Source: an uncultured Collinsella sp. (GTDB lineage Bacteria; Actinomycetota; Coriobacteriia; Coriobacteriales; Coriobacteriaceae). From it: a stretch of 8,830 nucleotides of DNA. The notes below the pieces were generated by a model, which saw nothing but the letters and a program-made list of their open reading frames with translations, searched no databases and was not told the DNA's origin. Location: the NCBI GenBank assembly GCA_900551365.1, contig URVZ01000071.1:1-8830 (forward strand), in the 5' to 3' direction. The translations under genes were made by a program, and so were the position numbers. This document shows positions 1 through 6,199 of the stretch, piece after piece (the first letter of the stretch is position 1; every line of letters begins with the position of its first letter).

Positions 1-78
1 GGCACCGCGCTCTTGCTGATGGTGATCATTTTGGCCTTCAACCTGTTTGCGCGCTTTCTGTCGCGCAAGCGCCGCTAG
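1..78 (+). CDS. pstA: PstA C-terminus, phosphate ABC transporter permease (partial)
   Basis: Only the last 25 codons and the stop are inside the window. They encode a hydrophobic stretch (LLLMVIILAFNLF) followed by a basic end (SRKRR). This is what the last transmembrane helix and cytoplasmic tail of a permease look like. The identity as PstA is inferred mainly from position: the stop lies 12 bp before a clear pstB, and pstA-pstB is the standard gene order. PstA and PstC together form the membrane channel of the high-affinity phosphate importer, energised by PstB. The sequence in view is too short to identify PstA by itself. Confidence 0.75.
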   Translation, partial: GTALLLMVIILAFNLFARFLSRKRR

Positions 79-90
79 TTAAGGAGTCCC

Positions 91-894
<804 letters not shown>

Positions 895-945
895 TCGGTG
901 CGACTAGTCCCAAGCCGATCGGATCTGGTCCGGTGCGTATTCACT

Positions 946-966
946 GTGCGGGCGGCATGACCGCAC
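946..966 (+). other. Small hairpin between pstB and phoU
   Basis: GTGCGG (946-951) can pair with CCGCAC (961-966) around a 9-nt loop, just ahead of the phoU Shine-Dalgarno. There is no T-run, so it is not an intrinsic terminator. It could be an mRNA processing or stability element that tunes PhoU relative to Pst, but a chance pairing in GC-rich DNA is equally possible. Confidence 0.3.
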
Positions 967-986
967 CCAACTGATTGGAGTGAACC

Positions 987-1844
987 ATGCGCAAACTGTT
1001 TTCCCGTCAGCTCATCGAAGCCCGTCACGAGATGCTGAGCATCTACGAGGCTGTAGACCTGGCGCTTCACGACGCCGTGAAGGCCTATGTGACCGACGAT
1101 CGCAAGCTCGCCACCAAGACCAAGAAGCGCACGCTCTCGATCGATGCGCGCTGCGCCAACTTGGAGGCCGTGTGCTACAACCTGATCGCTACGCAGTCGC
1201 CGGTCGCCTCCGACTTCCGCTTGCTGCAGACGATCATCTACGTCGACTTTAACCTGCAGCGCATGACCGATAAGGTTCGCCAGATTTGCCGCGCCACGCG
1301 TCATATGATCAAGGCCGACATCTCGCTGCCTCAGGAGCTTGTGACCTTGGTTGAAGCCGAGGCCGAGGCCGTCTATCAGGTGCTGGGTTCGTCGCTTTCT
1401 GCGCTCGTCACCAACGACATGTCCATCATCTGCAACTTGGCCGTCGAGGACGAGCCAGTGCACGCCGCCTACGAGAAGTTCTTCCGCACCTTTAACCGCA
1501 TGGACACGGGCGATTTTATGGACGACGACAGCAACTATGACGACCTGCGCCGCGCCATCATGGTATCGCGCTATCTCGATCGCATCGCCTCGATTTCCAT
1601 CGATGCCGCCTGCCGTCTGACCTTCCTGTTGACCGGACAGCGTATGACTGCCGGTGATATCGCCTGCACTGATGAGGATGAGCTCGAGAGCATGCGCGTG
1701 CCTTCGGGCGAGGGTGTTATCATGAGGCCCGCCGTCGATGCACGCTACGTTGCCAAGGTGCCCGTTAACGAGGTCAGCGAGGGTCTTCGCTACCTGCTCG
1801 ATCATCTTGAGGATGAGGACGATGGCGAGGACGACGAGGAGTAA
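987..1844 (+). CDS. phoU: PhoU family phosphate-uptake regulator, diverged, with acidic tail
   Basis: PhoU is an all-helical cytoplasmic protein that restrains Pst transport and phosphate signalling; the gene normally closes the pst operon, as here. Two PhoU repeats are visible. The first carries SPVASDFRLLQTIIYVDFNLQ (71-91, with its partner QRMTD), and the second is centred on RYLDRIASISIDAA (195-208). The family's metal-binding motif is normally ExxxD in each repeat (as in LERIGD). Here it reads QRMTD (91-95) and DRIAS (198-202), so a key acidic residue is missing from each copy. The protein is 285 residues, against about 215-240 usual. The extra part (219-285) ends in the very acidic HLEDEDDGEDDEE. 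The ATG has GGAG 6 nt upstream. Family assignment is firm; normal metal-dependent function is uncertain. Confidence 0.9.
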   Translation: MRKLFSRQLIEARHEMLSIYEAVDLALHDAVKAYVTDDRKLATKTKKRTLSIDARCANLEAVCYNLIATQSPVASDFRLLQTIIYVDFNLQRMTDKVRQICRATRHMIKADISLPQELVTLVEAEAEAVYQVLGSSLSALVTNDMSIICNLAVEDEPVHAAYEKFFRTFNRMDTGDFMDDDSNYDDLRRAIMVSRYLDRIASISIDAACRLTFLLTGQRMTAGDIACTDEDELESMRVPSGEGVIMRPAVDARYVAKVPVNEVSEGLRYLLDHLEDEDDGEDDEE

Positions 1845-1881
1845 GTAACCCCGTTCGTCGAAAGATTGTAAATACCTAAGT

Positions 1882-1913
1882 GAGCGCGGCCTTGCACATG
1901 CGGGGCCGCGCTC
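1882..1913 (+). terminator. Probable terminator after phoU
   Basis: A perfect 10-bp GC-rich stem, GAGCGCGGCC (1882-1891) with GGCCGCGCTC (1904-1913), encloses a 12-nt loop 37 bp after the phoU stop. The following bases are TTGCGTT, a poor T-run, so termination may be partial. It separates the pst operon from yggS. The hairpin also covers a GTG that would otherwise extend yggS upstream. Confidence 0.65.
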
Positions 1914-1963
1914 TTGCGTTAGCATGGGACTACTTGTTTGGCTGTCAGCGGAGGCGATTGGCA

Positions 1964-2701
1964 ATGGATAACTATTTGGACTTGATGCGCGCTCGCCGCG
2001 AGCAGATTCTGGAACGTTTTTATGCGGCGCTCGATCGCGCGGGCCGTCCCCACGACGCCGCGAGCCTCATTGCCGTGTCCAAGACCGTTGGCGTCGATGA
2101 GACCGTTGCCGCCATCCAGGCGGGGTATCGCCATTTTGCCGAGAACCGCCCGCAGGAGCTGGTTCGCAAGCTCACGGGTCTGGCGGAGCATCCGGAGCTG
2201 CCCGAGGTGCGCTTCGATATGATCGGCAACCTGCAGACCAATAAGATCAATGCGGTGCTGGGCTCAGCCGAGCTGATTCACTCGGTGGGTTCGCTGCATC
2301 TGGCGCAGGCGATCTCGAGCCGTGCTGTTCGCAAGATTGAGGCAGGCGAGCTCGTCGGCCCCCAGCGTGTGCTCATTGAGGTCAATGTGAGTGGTGAGGA
2401 GTCGAAGGGAGGCTTTTCACCCGATGAGATTCGCGCCGCCGCGGGTGAGCTTGCAGAACTTGAGGGAATTTGCGTACAGGGGCTTATGACTATGGCGCCC
2501 CGGGGGAATAAGGATGTGGCACGCCGCACCTTTGCGGGGCTTCGTGAGCTGAGGGATGAGCTGGAGGCGGCGCATCCCGATTTGAACCTGCCTGAGCTTT
2601 CCTGCGGTATGAGCGAGGACTTTGAGTCTGCCCTTGAGGAGGGCTCTACGCTCGTTCGCCTGGGCAGGGTAGTATTTAGCCCGGAGTTTGCAGTAAAATA
2701 A
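1964..2701 (+). CDS. yggS: YggS/YlmE family pyridoxal-phosphate homeostasis protein
   Basis: Single-domain PLP-binding protein with the alanine-racemase-like barrel fold, no known catalytic activity, involved in vitamin B6 and amino/keto-acid homeostasis. The PLP lysine is K40 in LIAVSKTVG. Other family blocks are FAENRPQE (58-65), IGNLQTNK (87-94), VNVSGEESKGGF (140-151), GLMTMAP (173-179) and SCGMSEDFESALEEGST (213-229) followed by VRLG. IGNLQ replaces the commoner IGHLQ. I chose the ATG at 1964 (245 aa) because GGAGG lies 9 nt upstream. An in-frame GTG at 1880 would add 28 residues but sits in the phoU terminator hairpin. The gene starts the ylmE-ylmF-ylmG-divIVA block and lies 60 bp before sepF. 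Confidence 0.93.
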   Translation: MDNYLDLMRARREQILERFYAALDRAGRPHDAASLIAVSKTVGVDETVAAIQAGYRHFAENRPQELVRKLTGLAEHPELPEVRFDMIGNLQTNKINAVLGSAELIHSVGSLHLAQAISSRAVRKIEAGELVGPQRVLIEVNVSGEESKGGFSPDEIRAAAGELAELEGICVQGLMTMAPRGNKDVARRTFAGLRELRDELEAAHPDLNLPELSCGMSEDFESALEEGSTLVRLGRVVFSPEFAVK

Positions 2702-2761
2702 GGCTCTGAAGTGCGCACTGATTATCGGGGCGCCTGCACTAAACCGCGAGAGGACACAACC

Positions 2762-3484
2762 ATGGGCTTCCTTGACGAGATTAAAAATAAGATGCACCTG
2801 GGCGGCCAGCAGGGTTACGACCAGGGTTATGGCCAGGACGACGACTACGGCTACGATGACGGCTACGACGATGGCTATCAGAACAACGGCTACAGTGGTG
2901 CTTCGGGCGAGGGCTTCTACACCCAAGACGAGCCGAGCAACGGCCTGCTTGGCCAGACGCGCCGCGGTGAAGCTGAGTCGGTTGCCGTGTATACGCGCTC
3001 CGGTCAGCTGGTCGGCGATGACTCCCGCCATGCCACGACGTATAACCCGCCTTCGCGCTCGCAGGACAGTGTTGCGAGCGGTTATCGTCCTGGTGCCTAT
3101 GACACGCCGTCGAGCTACGCCGAGAATACCCGCGCCCGTGCCGCCGCTGCACCCGCGCCTGCACCGAGCGATGCCTCGGCCTATGCGAGCAATATCATCA
3201 ACGCCACGCCGCAGCTGCCGGCCTATGTCCTGCGCCCCGAGAGCTATGACGACGTGGAGACCGTGGTGCGCCGCGTTCGCACCAAGCAGCCTGTCGCACT
3301 GATTTTTGTGGGCGTACGCACCGAAGTTGCCAAGCGCGTCTTGGACTTCTCTTACGGCTTTGCCTGCGGTCTGGGTGCCACGGTCAAGGAGGTGGGCGAC
3401 CGCGTGTTCATGGTGCTGCCCGCCGGTTGCGAGGTCAAAGATTCCGATCTCAAGAAGCTTCGTGCCGACGGCTACCTTAAGTAA
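2762..3484 (+). CDS. sepF: SepF (YlmF), FtsZ membrane anchor, with long Tyr/Asp-rich linker
   Basis: SepF tethers FtsZ polymers to the membrane at the division site, the main or only such anchor in actinobacteria lacking FtsA. The 240-residue protein starts with the expected amphipathic membrane-binding helix MGFLDEIKNKMHLGG (1-15). A long disordered linker (16-153) opens with repeated Tyr-Asp-Gly units (19-44, e.g. YDDGYDDGY) and includes an Ala/Pro stretch (126-136). The folded SepF domain spans about 154-226 (YVLRPESYDDVETVV to VMVLP-like FMVLPAGCEV), with the conserved RVLDFSYGFACGL region at 192-204. The ATG at 2762 has GAGAGGA 7 nt upstream and gives the proper helix; an in-frame GTG at 2711 would bury the helix behind 17 extra residues. 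The linker is longer than in the 151-residue B. subtilis protein. Confidence 0.93.
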   Translation: MGFLDEIKNKMHLGGQQGYDQGYGQDDDYGYDDGYDDGYQNNGYSGASGEGFYTQDEPSNGLLGQTRRGEAESVAVYTRSGQLVGDDSRHATTYNPPSRSQDSVASGYRPGAYDTPSSYAENTRARAAAAPAPAPSDASAYASNIINATPQLPAYVLRPESYDDVETVVRRVRTKQPVALIFVGVRTEVAKRVLDFSYGFACGLGATVKEVGDRVFMVLPAGCEVKDSDLKKLRADGYLK

Positions 3485-3494
3485 AGACAAGACG

Positions 3495-3499
3495 AGGAG
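3495..3499 (+). promoter_or_regulatory. Ribosome binding site AGGAG that points to the ATC start of yggT
   Basis: AGGAG (inside GACGAGGAG) sits 10 bp after the sepF stop. The only codon at normal spacing that fits the YggT frame is ATC at 3506 (6-nt spacer). No ATG, GTG or TTG occurs in any frame in the next 50 bases, so this otherwise good site would serve nothing unless the ATC is used. Confidence 0.65.
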
Positions 3500-3505
3500 A
3501 TTCCC

Positions 3506-3787
3506 ATCAACATCTACACTATCGTCCAGCTGGTCAACACGCTGTTCAACTTCTATTCCACGCTCATTGTCGTCTACTGCTTTATGACGTGGATTCCCAT
3601 GAAGCAGGGTGGTTTGCTTCAGGATATTGCCGCGGTGCTTGATAGCGTGTGCGGTCCGTGGCTCAACCTGTTCCGTCGTTTCATCCCGCCGATGGGCGGT
3701 ATCGATTTTTCGCCGGTCGTTGCGATTATTGCGTTGCAGTTGGTGCAGAGGCTGGTTCTGCAGCTTCTTATAGGTATACTCGTGTAG
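3506..3787 (+). CDS. yggT: YggT/YlmG family membrane protein, probable ATC start
   Basis: Small two-helix membrane protein found beside sepF in the division cluster; its precise role is not settled, with links to nucleoid and septum organisation. The 93 residues show TM1 (about 6-28), the family signature GPWLNLFRRFIPPMGGIDFSP (50-70) and TM2 (about 70-92), matching the usual size. No ATG, GTG or TTG exists in frame between the sepF stop (3482-3484) and an internal ATG at 3584. Starting at 3584 would delete TM1. An ATC at 3506 lies 6 nt after AGGAG (3495-3499), giving MNIYTIVQLV, and is my choice. CTG at 3530 is a poorer alternative. The frame is the same as sepF, so readthrough of the sepF stop is another possibility. 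Identity is sure; the start is inferred. Confidence 0.85.
   Translation: MNIYTIVQLVNTLFNFYSTLIVVYCFMTWIPMKQGGLLQDIAAVLDSVCGPWLNLFRRFIPPMGGIDFSPVVAIIALQLVQRLVLQLLIGILV
3775..3780 (+). promoter_or_regulatory. Candidate -10 element for divIVA
   Basis: TATACT (5 of 6 matches to TATAAT), preceded by AGG, overlaps the last codons of yggT and would give a leader of about 60 nt before divIVA. I see no good -35 at 16-18 bp. The GG(G)TA context recurs at two other likely promoters in this window (7857 and 8704). It would let divIVA be expressed separately from the yggS-sepF-yggT genes. Confidence 0.4.
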
Positions 3788-3848
3788 AACTGTCTTAGTA
3801 ACTTACGTCGGGCGTGTAGCGCCGAGGCGATGAAAAAGGAGACTTGTT

Positions 3849-4523
3849 ATGGCTATTACCCCTGCAGACATCCAGGCTCAGACTTTCTCTGAGGCCAAGC
3901 GTGGCTACGATCCTGCCGAGGTCGACGTCTTCTTGGAGACGCTGTCCTCCGAGGTTGACGCTATGCTCGCTAAGATCGTCGACCTTAAGGGTCGTCTGAC
4001 TGCTACCGAGCAGCAGCTTGCCGATGCGCAGGCTCAGCTTGCCCAGGCTCAGGATGCCACCGCCCAGGCCGTTCCTGCCGCCCCCGTGGCTGCTCCCGCC
4101 CCTGACTTCTCCGCTCAGGAGCGCCAGATTTCCGCTGCCCTGATCGCTGCCCAGCAGACCGCTGAGACCATCGTCAACGATGCCAACGAGAACGCTGGGC
4201 GTATCCGCAACGAGGCTGACGCCAAGGCCCGCGAGGTTATCCGCCAGGCTCTGACCGAGAAGCAGGCCGAGCTCGAGGAGATCGATCGTCTCAAGGCTTC
4301 CCGTGAGGAGTTCAAGGCAGAGTATCTCAAGCTCATCCAGCACTTCATGGACGATGCCCAGAACTCCTTCCCGGCCGACCTCATGGCCTCCACGCCGGTC
4401 GGTTCCGCCGCTTCTCCTGCGGTGACTGTTCCCGCCGAGCCGCTGCCCGTCGCTGACCCGGTTGTCCCCGTGGCCGATCCCTTCGCCCCGATCGACAACT
4501 TTGCTGCCGACGACCTGGACTAA
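3849..4523 (+). CDS. divIVA: DivIVA/Wag31 family polar and septal scaffold protein
   Basis: Coiled-coil protein that binds curved membrane and recruits growth or division proteins at poles and septa. The N-terminal membrane-binding domain is clear: ITPADIQAQTF (3-13) and KRGYDPAEVDVFL (17-29), with the family's conserved RGY at 18-20. A first coiled coil (about 31-72, Gln/Ala-rich heptads) is followed by an Ala/Pro spacer (74-86), a second helical part (about 89-172) and a Pro/Ala/Val-rich tail (174-224) ending in acidic DDLD. The total of 224 residues fits the family. AAGGAG lies 7 nt before the ATG. It follows yggT after 61 bp, the classical order. The ylmH gene often found between yggT and divIVA is absent here. 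A strong terminator lies downstream. Confidence 0.95.
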   Translation: MAITPADIQAQTFSEAKRGYDPAEVDVFLETLSSEVDAMLAKIVDLKGRLTATEQQLADAQAQLAQAQDATAQAVPAAPVAAPAPDFSAQERQISAALIAAQQTAETIVNDANENAGRIRNEADAKAREVIRQALTEKQAELEEIDRLKASREEFKAEYLKLIQHFMDDAQNSFPADLMASTPVGSAASPAVTVPAEPLPVADPVVPVADPFAPIDNFAADDLD

Positions 4524-4549
4524 CATTCGGCCTACAATTTAGTGCCTAG

Positions 4550-4579
4550 AAAGGACCCGCAGCTTGCGGGTCCTTTTTT
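4550..4579 (+). terminator. Intrinsic terminator after divIVA
   Basis: A perfect 11-bp stem, AAAGGACCCGC (4550-4560) with GCGGGTCCTTT (4566-4576), has a 5-nt loop AGCTT and a run of six T (4574-4579). It starts 26 bp after the divIVA stop. It is the strongest terminator in the window. Confidence 0.95.
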
Positions 4580-4604
4580 ATGACTGTGCCGGAGTGCGTA
4601 ACAT

Positions 4605-4642
4605 AAAAAACCGAGCCCTGCACATAATGGCGCAGAACTCGG
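4605..4642 (-). terminator. Intrinsic terminator of the nitroreductase gene
   Basis: On the - strand, CCGAG-TT-CTGC (from 4642) pairs with GCAG-GG-CTCGG (to 4611), with one 2-nt internal mismatch and a 10-nt loop. Six T follow (the A-run at 4605-4610 on the + strand). It faces the divIVA terminator, so the two convergent units are insulated from each other. Confidence 0.8.
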
Positions 4643-4663
4643 CGAACGGGTGAGCGGTCAAGG

Positions 4664-4693
4664 GTAGGTTTTAAGGCATGTCCCAAAACCTAC
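4664..4693 (-). other. Inverted repeat overlapping the nitroreductase stop codon
   Basis: GTAGGTTTT (4664-4672) is an exact inverted copy of AAAACCTAC (4685-4693), 12-nt loop. The stop codon (4690-4692) lies inside the stem. No T-run follows directly. It may protect the mRNA 3' end or add to the terminator 22 bp further on. Confidence 0.4.
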
Positions 4694-5220
4694 TTGAGGA
4701 GGAAGTCGGAGAGGGGAATGGTACGGGCCTCGCGATGCTCGGGATCGGCGATGTGGTCGGCAGGATAGCCGCAGACGAGCATGTGATAGGGATAAACGCC
4801 CTCGGGCAGGTTGAATTGCTCACGGGCTAGCTCGGGCTTAAAATGGCATACCCAGCACGTTCCCAAGCCCTGCTCCTCGGCCTCCATCATCATCTGATCG
4901 CAAACAATCGAGGTATCGATAGCGCTGGAGTTCATCTGGTCATAGGGACGAACCCAAGCGTCGTCGGTAACGCTGCAAATGAGGAAGATGAGCGGAGCGC
5001 CAAAGATGGATCCATCACGAGCAAACCGAGGCTGACAAGCAGCTGCCTTCTCCAGAAGCTCAGGCGTATCCAACACCATCACACGGGTTGGATGATTATT
5101 ACAAGCAGAAGGAGCAATACGCCCAGCCTCAACAATGGCATCCACCACAGCCTGCTCCACAGCCCGATCTTCAAACTCACGACAAGAATACCGACCCCGA
5201 GCCAGATCCAAATAAGACAT
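4690..5220 (-). CDS. Small nitroreductase family FMN oxidoreductase
   Basis: Member of the FMN-dependent nitroreductase fold, which forms homodimers and reduces nitro compounds, quinones or flavins with NAD(P)H. The 176-residue protein shows the N-terminal FMN-phosphate motif RGRYSCREF (8-16), the APSACNNHP loop, GAPLIFLIC, a helix with NSSAIDTSIVCDQMMMEAEEQGLGTCW (broken by normal spacing) and a late LVCGYPA. The natural substrate cannot be told. The ATG at 5220 is chosen because GGAGG lies 6 nt upstream and the protein then begins MSYLDLARGRYS, as in relatives; an ATG at 5286 adds 22 hydrophobic residues from T-rich leader DNA. Codons in the 5' half mostly end in T, unlike the GC-rich 3' half. 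It is a single-gene unit with its own terminator. Confidence 0.9.
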   Translation of the reverse strand: MSYLDLARGRYSCREFEDRAVEQAVVDAIVEAGRIAPSACNNHPTRVMVLDTPELLEKAAACQPRFARDGSIFGAPLIFLICSVTDDAWVRPYDQMNSSAIDTSIVCDQMMMEAEEQGLGTCWVCHFKPELAREQFNLPEGVYPYHMLVCGYPADHIADPEHREARTIPLSDFLLK

Positions 5221-5392
5221 ACAAGCCCTCCAACAATTAAAAATCAAACAAACCCAAAGTAACCCAAACAGTACCCAAAGCAGCAATCAGTCAAACGCTC
5301 ATCAAGGGCCAAAGTGTCCGAACGGATACCAAAGGTCCCTTCAGCCAAACCCCCCCCATTGCGCTAAACCTATCAGCCAAAGTTCCAATGGT
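5221..5392. other. Gene-free leader region with dispersed CCAAAG/CCAAAC motifs
   Basis: This A/C-rich stretch on the + strand has no credible gene. It contains seven copies of CCAAA followed by G or C, starting at 5254, 5264, 5275, 5309, 5329, 5345 and 5377, all in the same orientation (CTTTGG/GTTTGG on the - strand). The first three are spaced one helical turn apart. A run of eight C occurs at 5350-5357. The stretch lies upstream of the nitroreductase gene and could be its control region. Confidence 0.5.
5268..5294 (-). promoter_or_regulatory. Possible promoter of the nitroreductase gene
   Basis: On the - strand, TTGACT (5294-5289, 5 of 6 to TTGACA) and TACTGT (5273-5268, preceded by GGG) are separated by 15 bp, shorter than the usual 17. 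The start of transcription would be near 5261, about 40 nt before the ATG. The short spacer keeps confidence low. Confidence 0.35.
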
Positions 5393-5503
5393 GGTACATA
5401 AGGGAGCGGGCCCGACCACAGATAACCTTTTGAACGACTCTGCTTGCAGCCGGAGTGAAAAAGGTTATCAGTGGTCGGGCCCGCGACCGGTGGGACATGT
5501 ACC
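5393..5503. repeat. Long imperfect palindrome, possible MITE- or REP-like element
   Basis: GCGGGCCCGACCAC-A-GATAACCTTTT (5406-5431, interrupted here at the mismatch) is the inverted copy of 5459-5484. That is 14 + 11 matched pairs with a single A/A mismatch and a 27-nt spacer. The spacer holds its own small inverted repeats (ACTC 5437-5440 with GAGT 5453-5456; CTGC 5440-5443 with GCAG 5446-5449). A shorter outer pair, GGTACAT (5393-5399) and ATGTACC (5497-5503), extends the symmetry. No T-run follows either arm. It lies between the 3' end of the DUF47 gene and the control region of the nitroreductase. Candidates are a non-autonomous repeat, an mRNA 3' end stabiliser or a structured RNA. Confidence 0.8.
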
Positions 5504-5508
5504 CCCAA

Positions 5509-6132
5509 TTAACTGTTCTTCATGACAATCGAATCCACGACATCGGCCACATTCTCACAGCAGTCAGCGCAGTACTCCAGGAAGGCGTATACGTCACGCC
5601 AGGCGATGACCTCGAGCGGGTCCTTGCCGTTAACGTGCAGGTTGCGCATGGCGTTGATATAGAGCTCGTCGGCTTCGGACTCGATGGTGTTGATCTGGAT
5701 GACGAGTTCGCGCAGGGTCTTGGACTTGCGGTAGTTGGGCAGCTCGACCATCAGGTCTTTCATGGCGCGGCAGGCGTCAGTCACCTTGTGGGCGATGACG
5801 ATGGCGTCGGGATGGATGCTCTGGATGTTGGTGAAGTAGACGCGCTGCACGACGCCCTCGATGCGGTCGAGCACGGTGTCGAGTGAGCAGCTCATCAGAT
5901 CCAGATCCTCGCGCTCGAGCGGGGTGATAAAGGCGGTGAGCAAGGCGTCCTCAAGCTCATGGTGCTTCTTGTCGGCCGCATGCTCGATCGCGTGCATCTT
6001 GTTGAGCATATCGTGAATCTTTGCGGGATCGAAGTTCTCGAAAATCTTGGTGAGCAGCTCGGCGGCCTGGACGGCAAGGTCGGCGCAGGCGACGTAGTTG
6101 TCGAAGTAGAACGAATCGGGTTTCTTTGCCAT
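5509..6132 (-). CDS. DUF47/PhoU-like protein, PiT accessory factor
   Basis: All-helical PhoU-like protein of the DUF47 family, encoded next to PiT transporters and thought to modulate them. It has 207 residues, the family's usual size. Recognisable acidic motifs, arranged as in PhoU, are IEHAADKKHHEL (49-60), ITPLEREDLDLMSCSLDTVLD (69-89), IESEADELYINAM (150-162) and FLEYCADCCENVADVV (184-199). In contrast to the PhoU in this window, the E/D pairs are kept. AAAGGA lies 7 nt before the ATG. The gene follows pit after a 67-bp gap with no terminator-like hairpin, so it is very probably co-transcribed. The stop codon is 5 bp from the palindromic element. Family is clear; its exact biochemical effect on transport is not established. 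Confidence 0.9.
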   Translation of the reverse strand: MAKKPDSFYFDNYVACADLAVQAAELLTKIFENFDPAKIHDMLNKMHAIEHAADKKHHELEDALLTAFITPLEREDLDLMSCSLDTVLDRIEGVVQRVYFTNIQSIHPDAIVIAHKVTDACRAMKDLMVELPNYRKSKTLRELVIQINTIESEADELYINAMRNLHVNGKDPLEVIAWRDVYAFLEYCADCCENVADVVDSIVMKNS

Positions 6133-6199
6133 GGGTGGGTCCTTTCGAGGCGAAGACGGGTGGGCGAGGTAATGCAGTCCGGATGGACGTTCGGTTTGA

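Noticed and set aside
1880..1963. N-terminal extension of yggS from GTG at 1880
   Set aside because: It lies in the phoU terminator hairpin, has no ribosome binding site, and the ATG at 1964 has GGAGG at normal distance.
2711..2761. N-terminal extension of sepF from GTG at 2711
   Set aside because: The conserved membrane helix MGFLDEIKNKM must be at the N-terminus, and the ATG at 2762 has its own binding site.
2807..2900. Short tandem repeats as a possible CRISPR or VNTR array
   Set aside because: The near-repeats are in frame, encode the SepF linker and have no spacers.
2417..3490. Long - strand open frame opposite yggS and sepF
   Set aside because: Antisense shadow spanning two real genes and their intergenic gap; low-complexity translation.
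3584..3787. YggT starting at ATG 3584
   Set aside because: It would remove the first transmembrane helix, and no ribosome binding site precedes it.
3795..4526. - strand open frame opposite divIVA
   Set aside because: Gly/Leu/Ser-rich mirror of a coiled-coil gene, and no credible start signal.
5221..5286. Hydrophobic N-terminal extension (signal-peptide-like) of the nitroreductase
   Set aside because: It is a translation of the repeat-rich leader; GGAGG before ATG 5220 and the family N-terminus fit the shorter form.
5393..5503. Palindrome as an ordinary intrinsic terminator of the DUF47 gene
   Set aside because: No T-run follows the hairpin on the - strand (TCCCTTATG), and the loop is too long.
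5455..5886. + strand open frame from the palindrome into the DUF47 gene
   Set aside because: It begins inside the inverted repeat and runs antisense to a well-supported gene.
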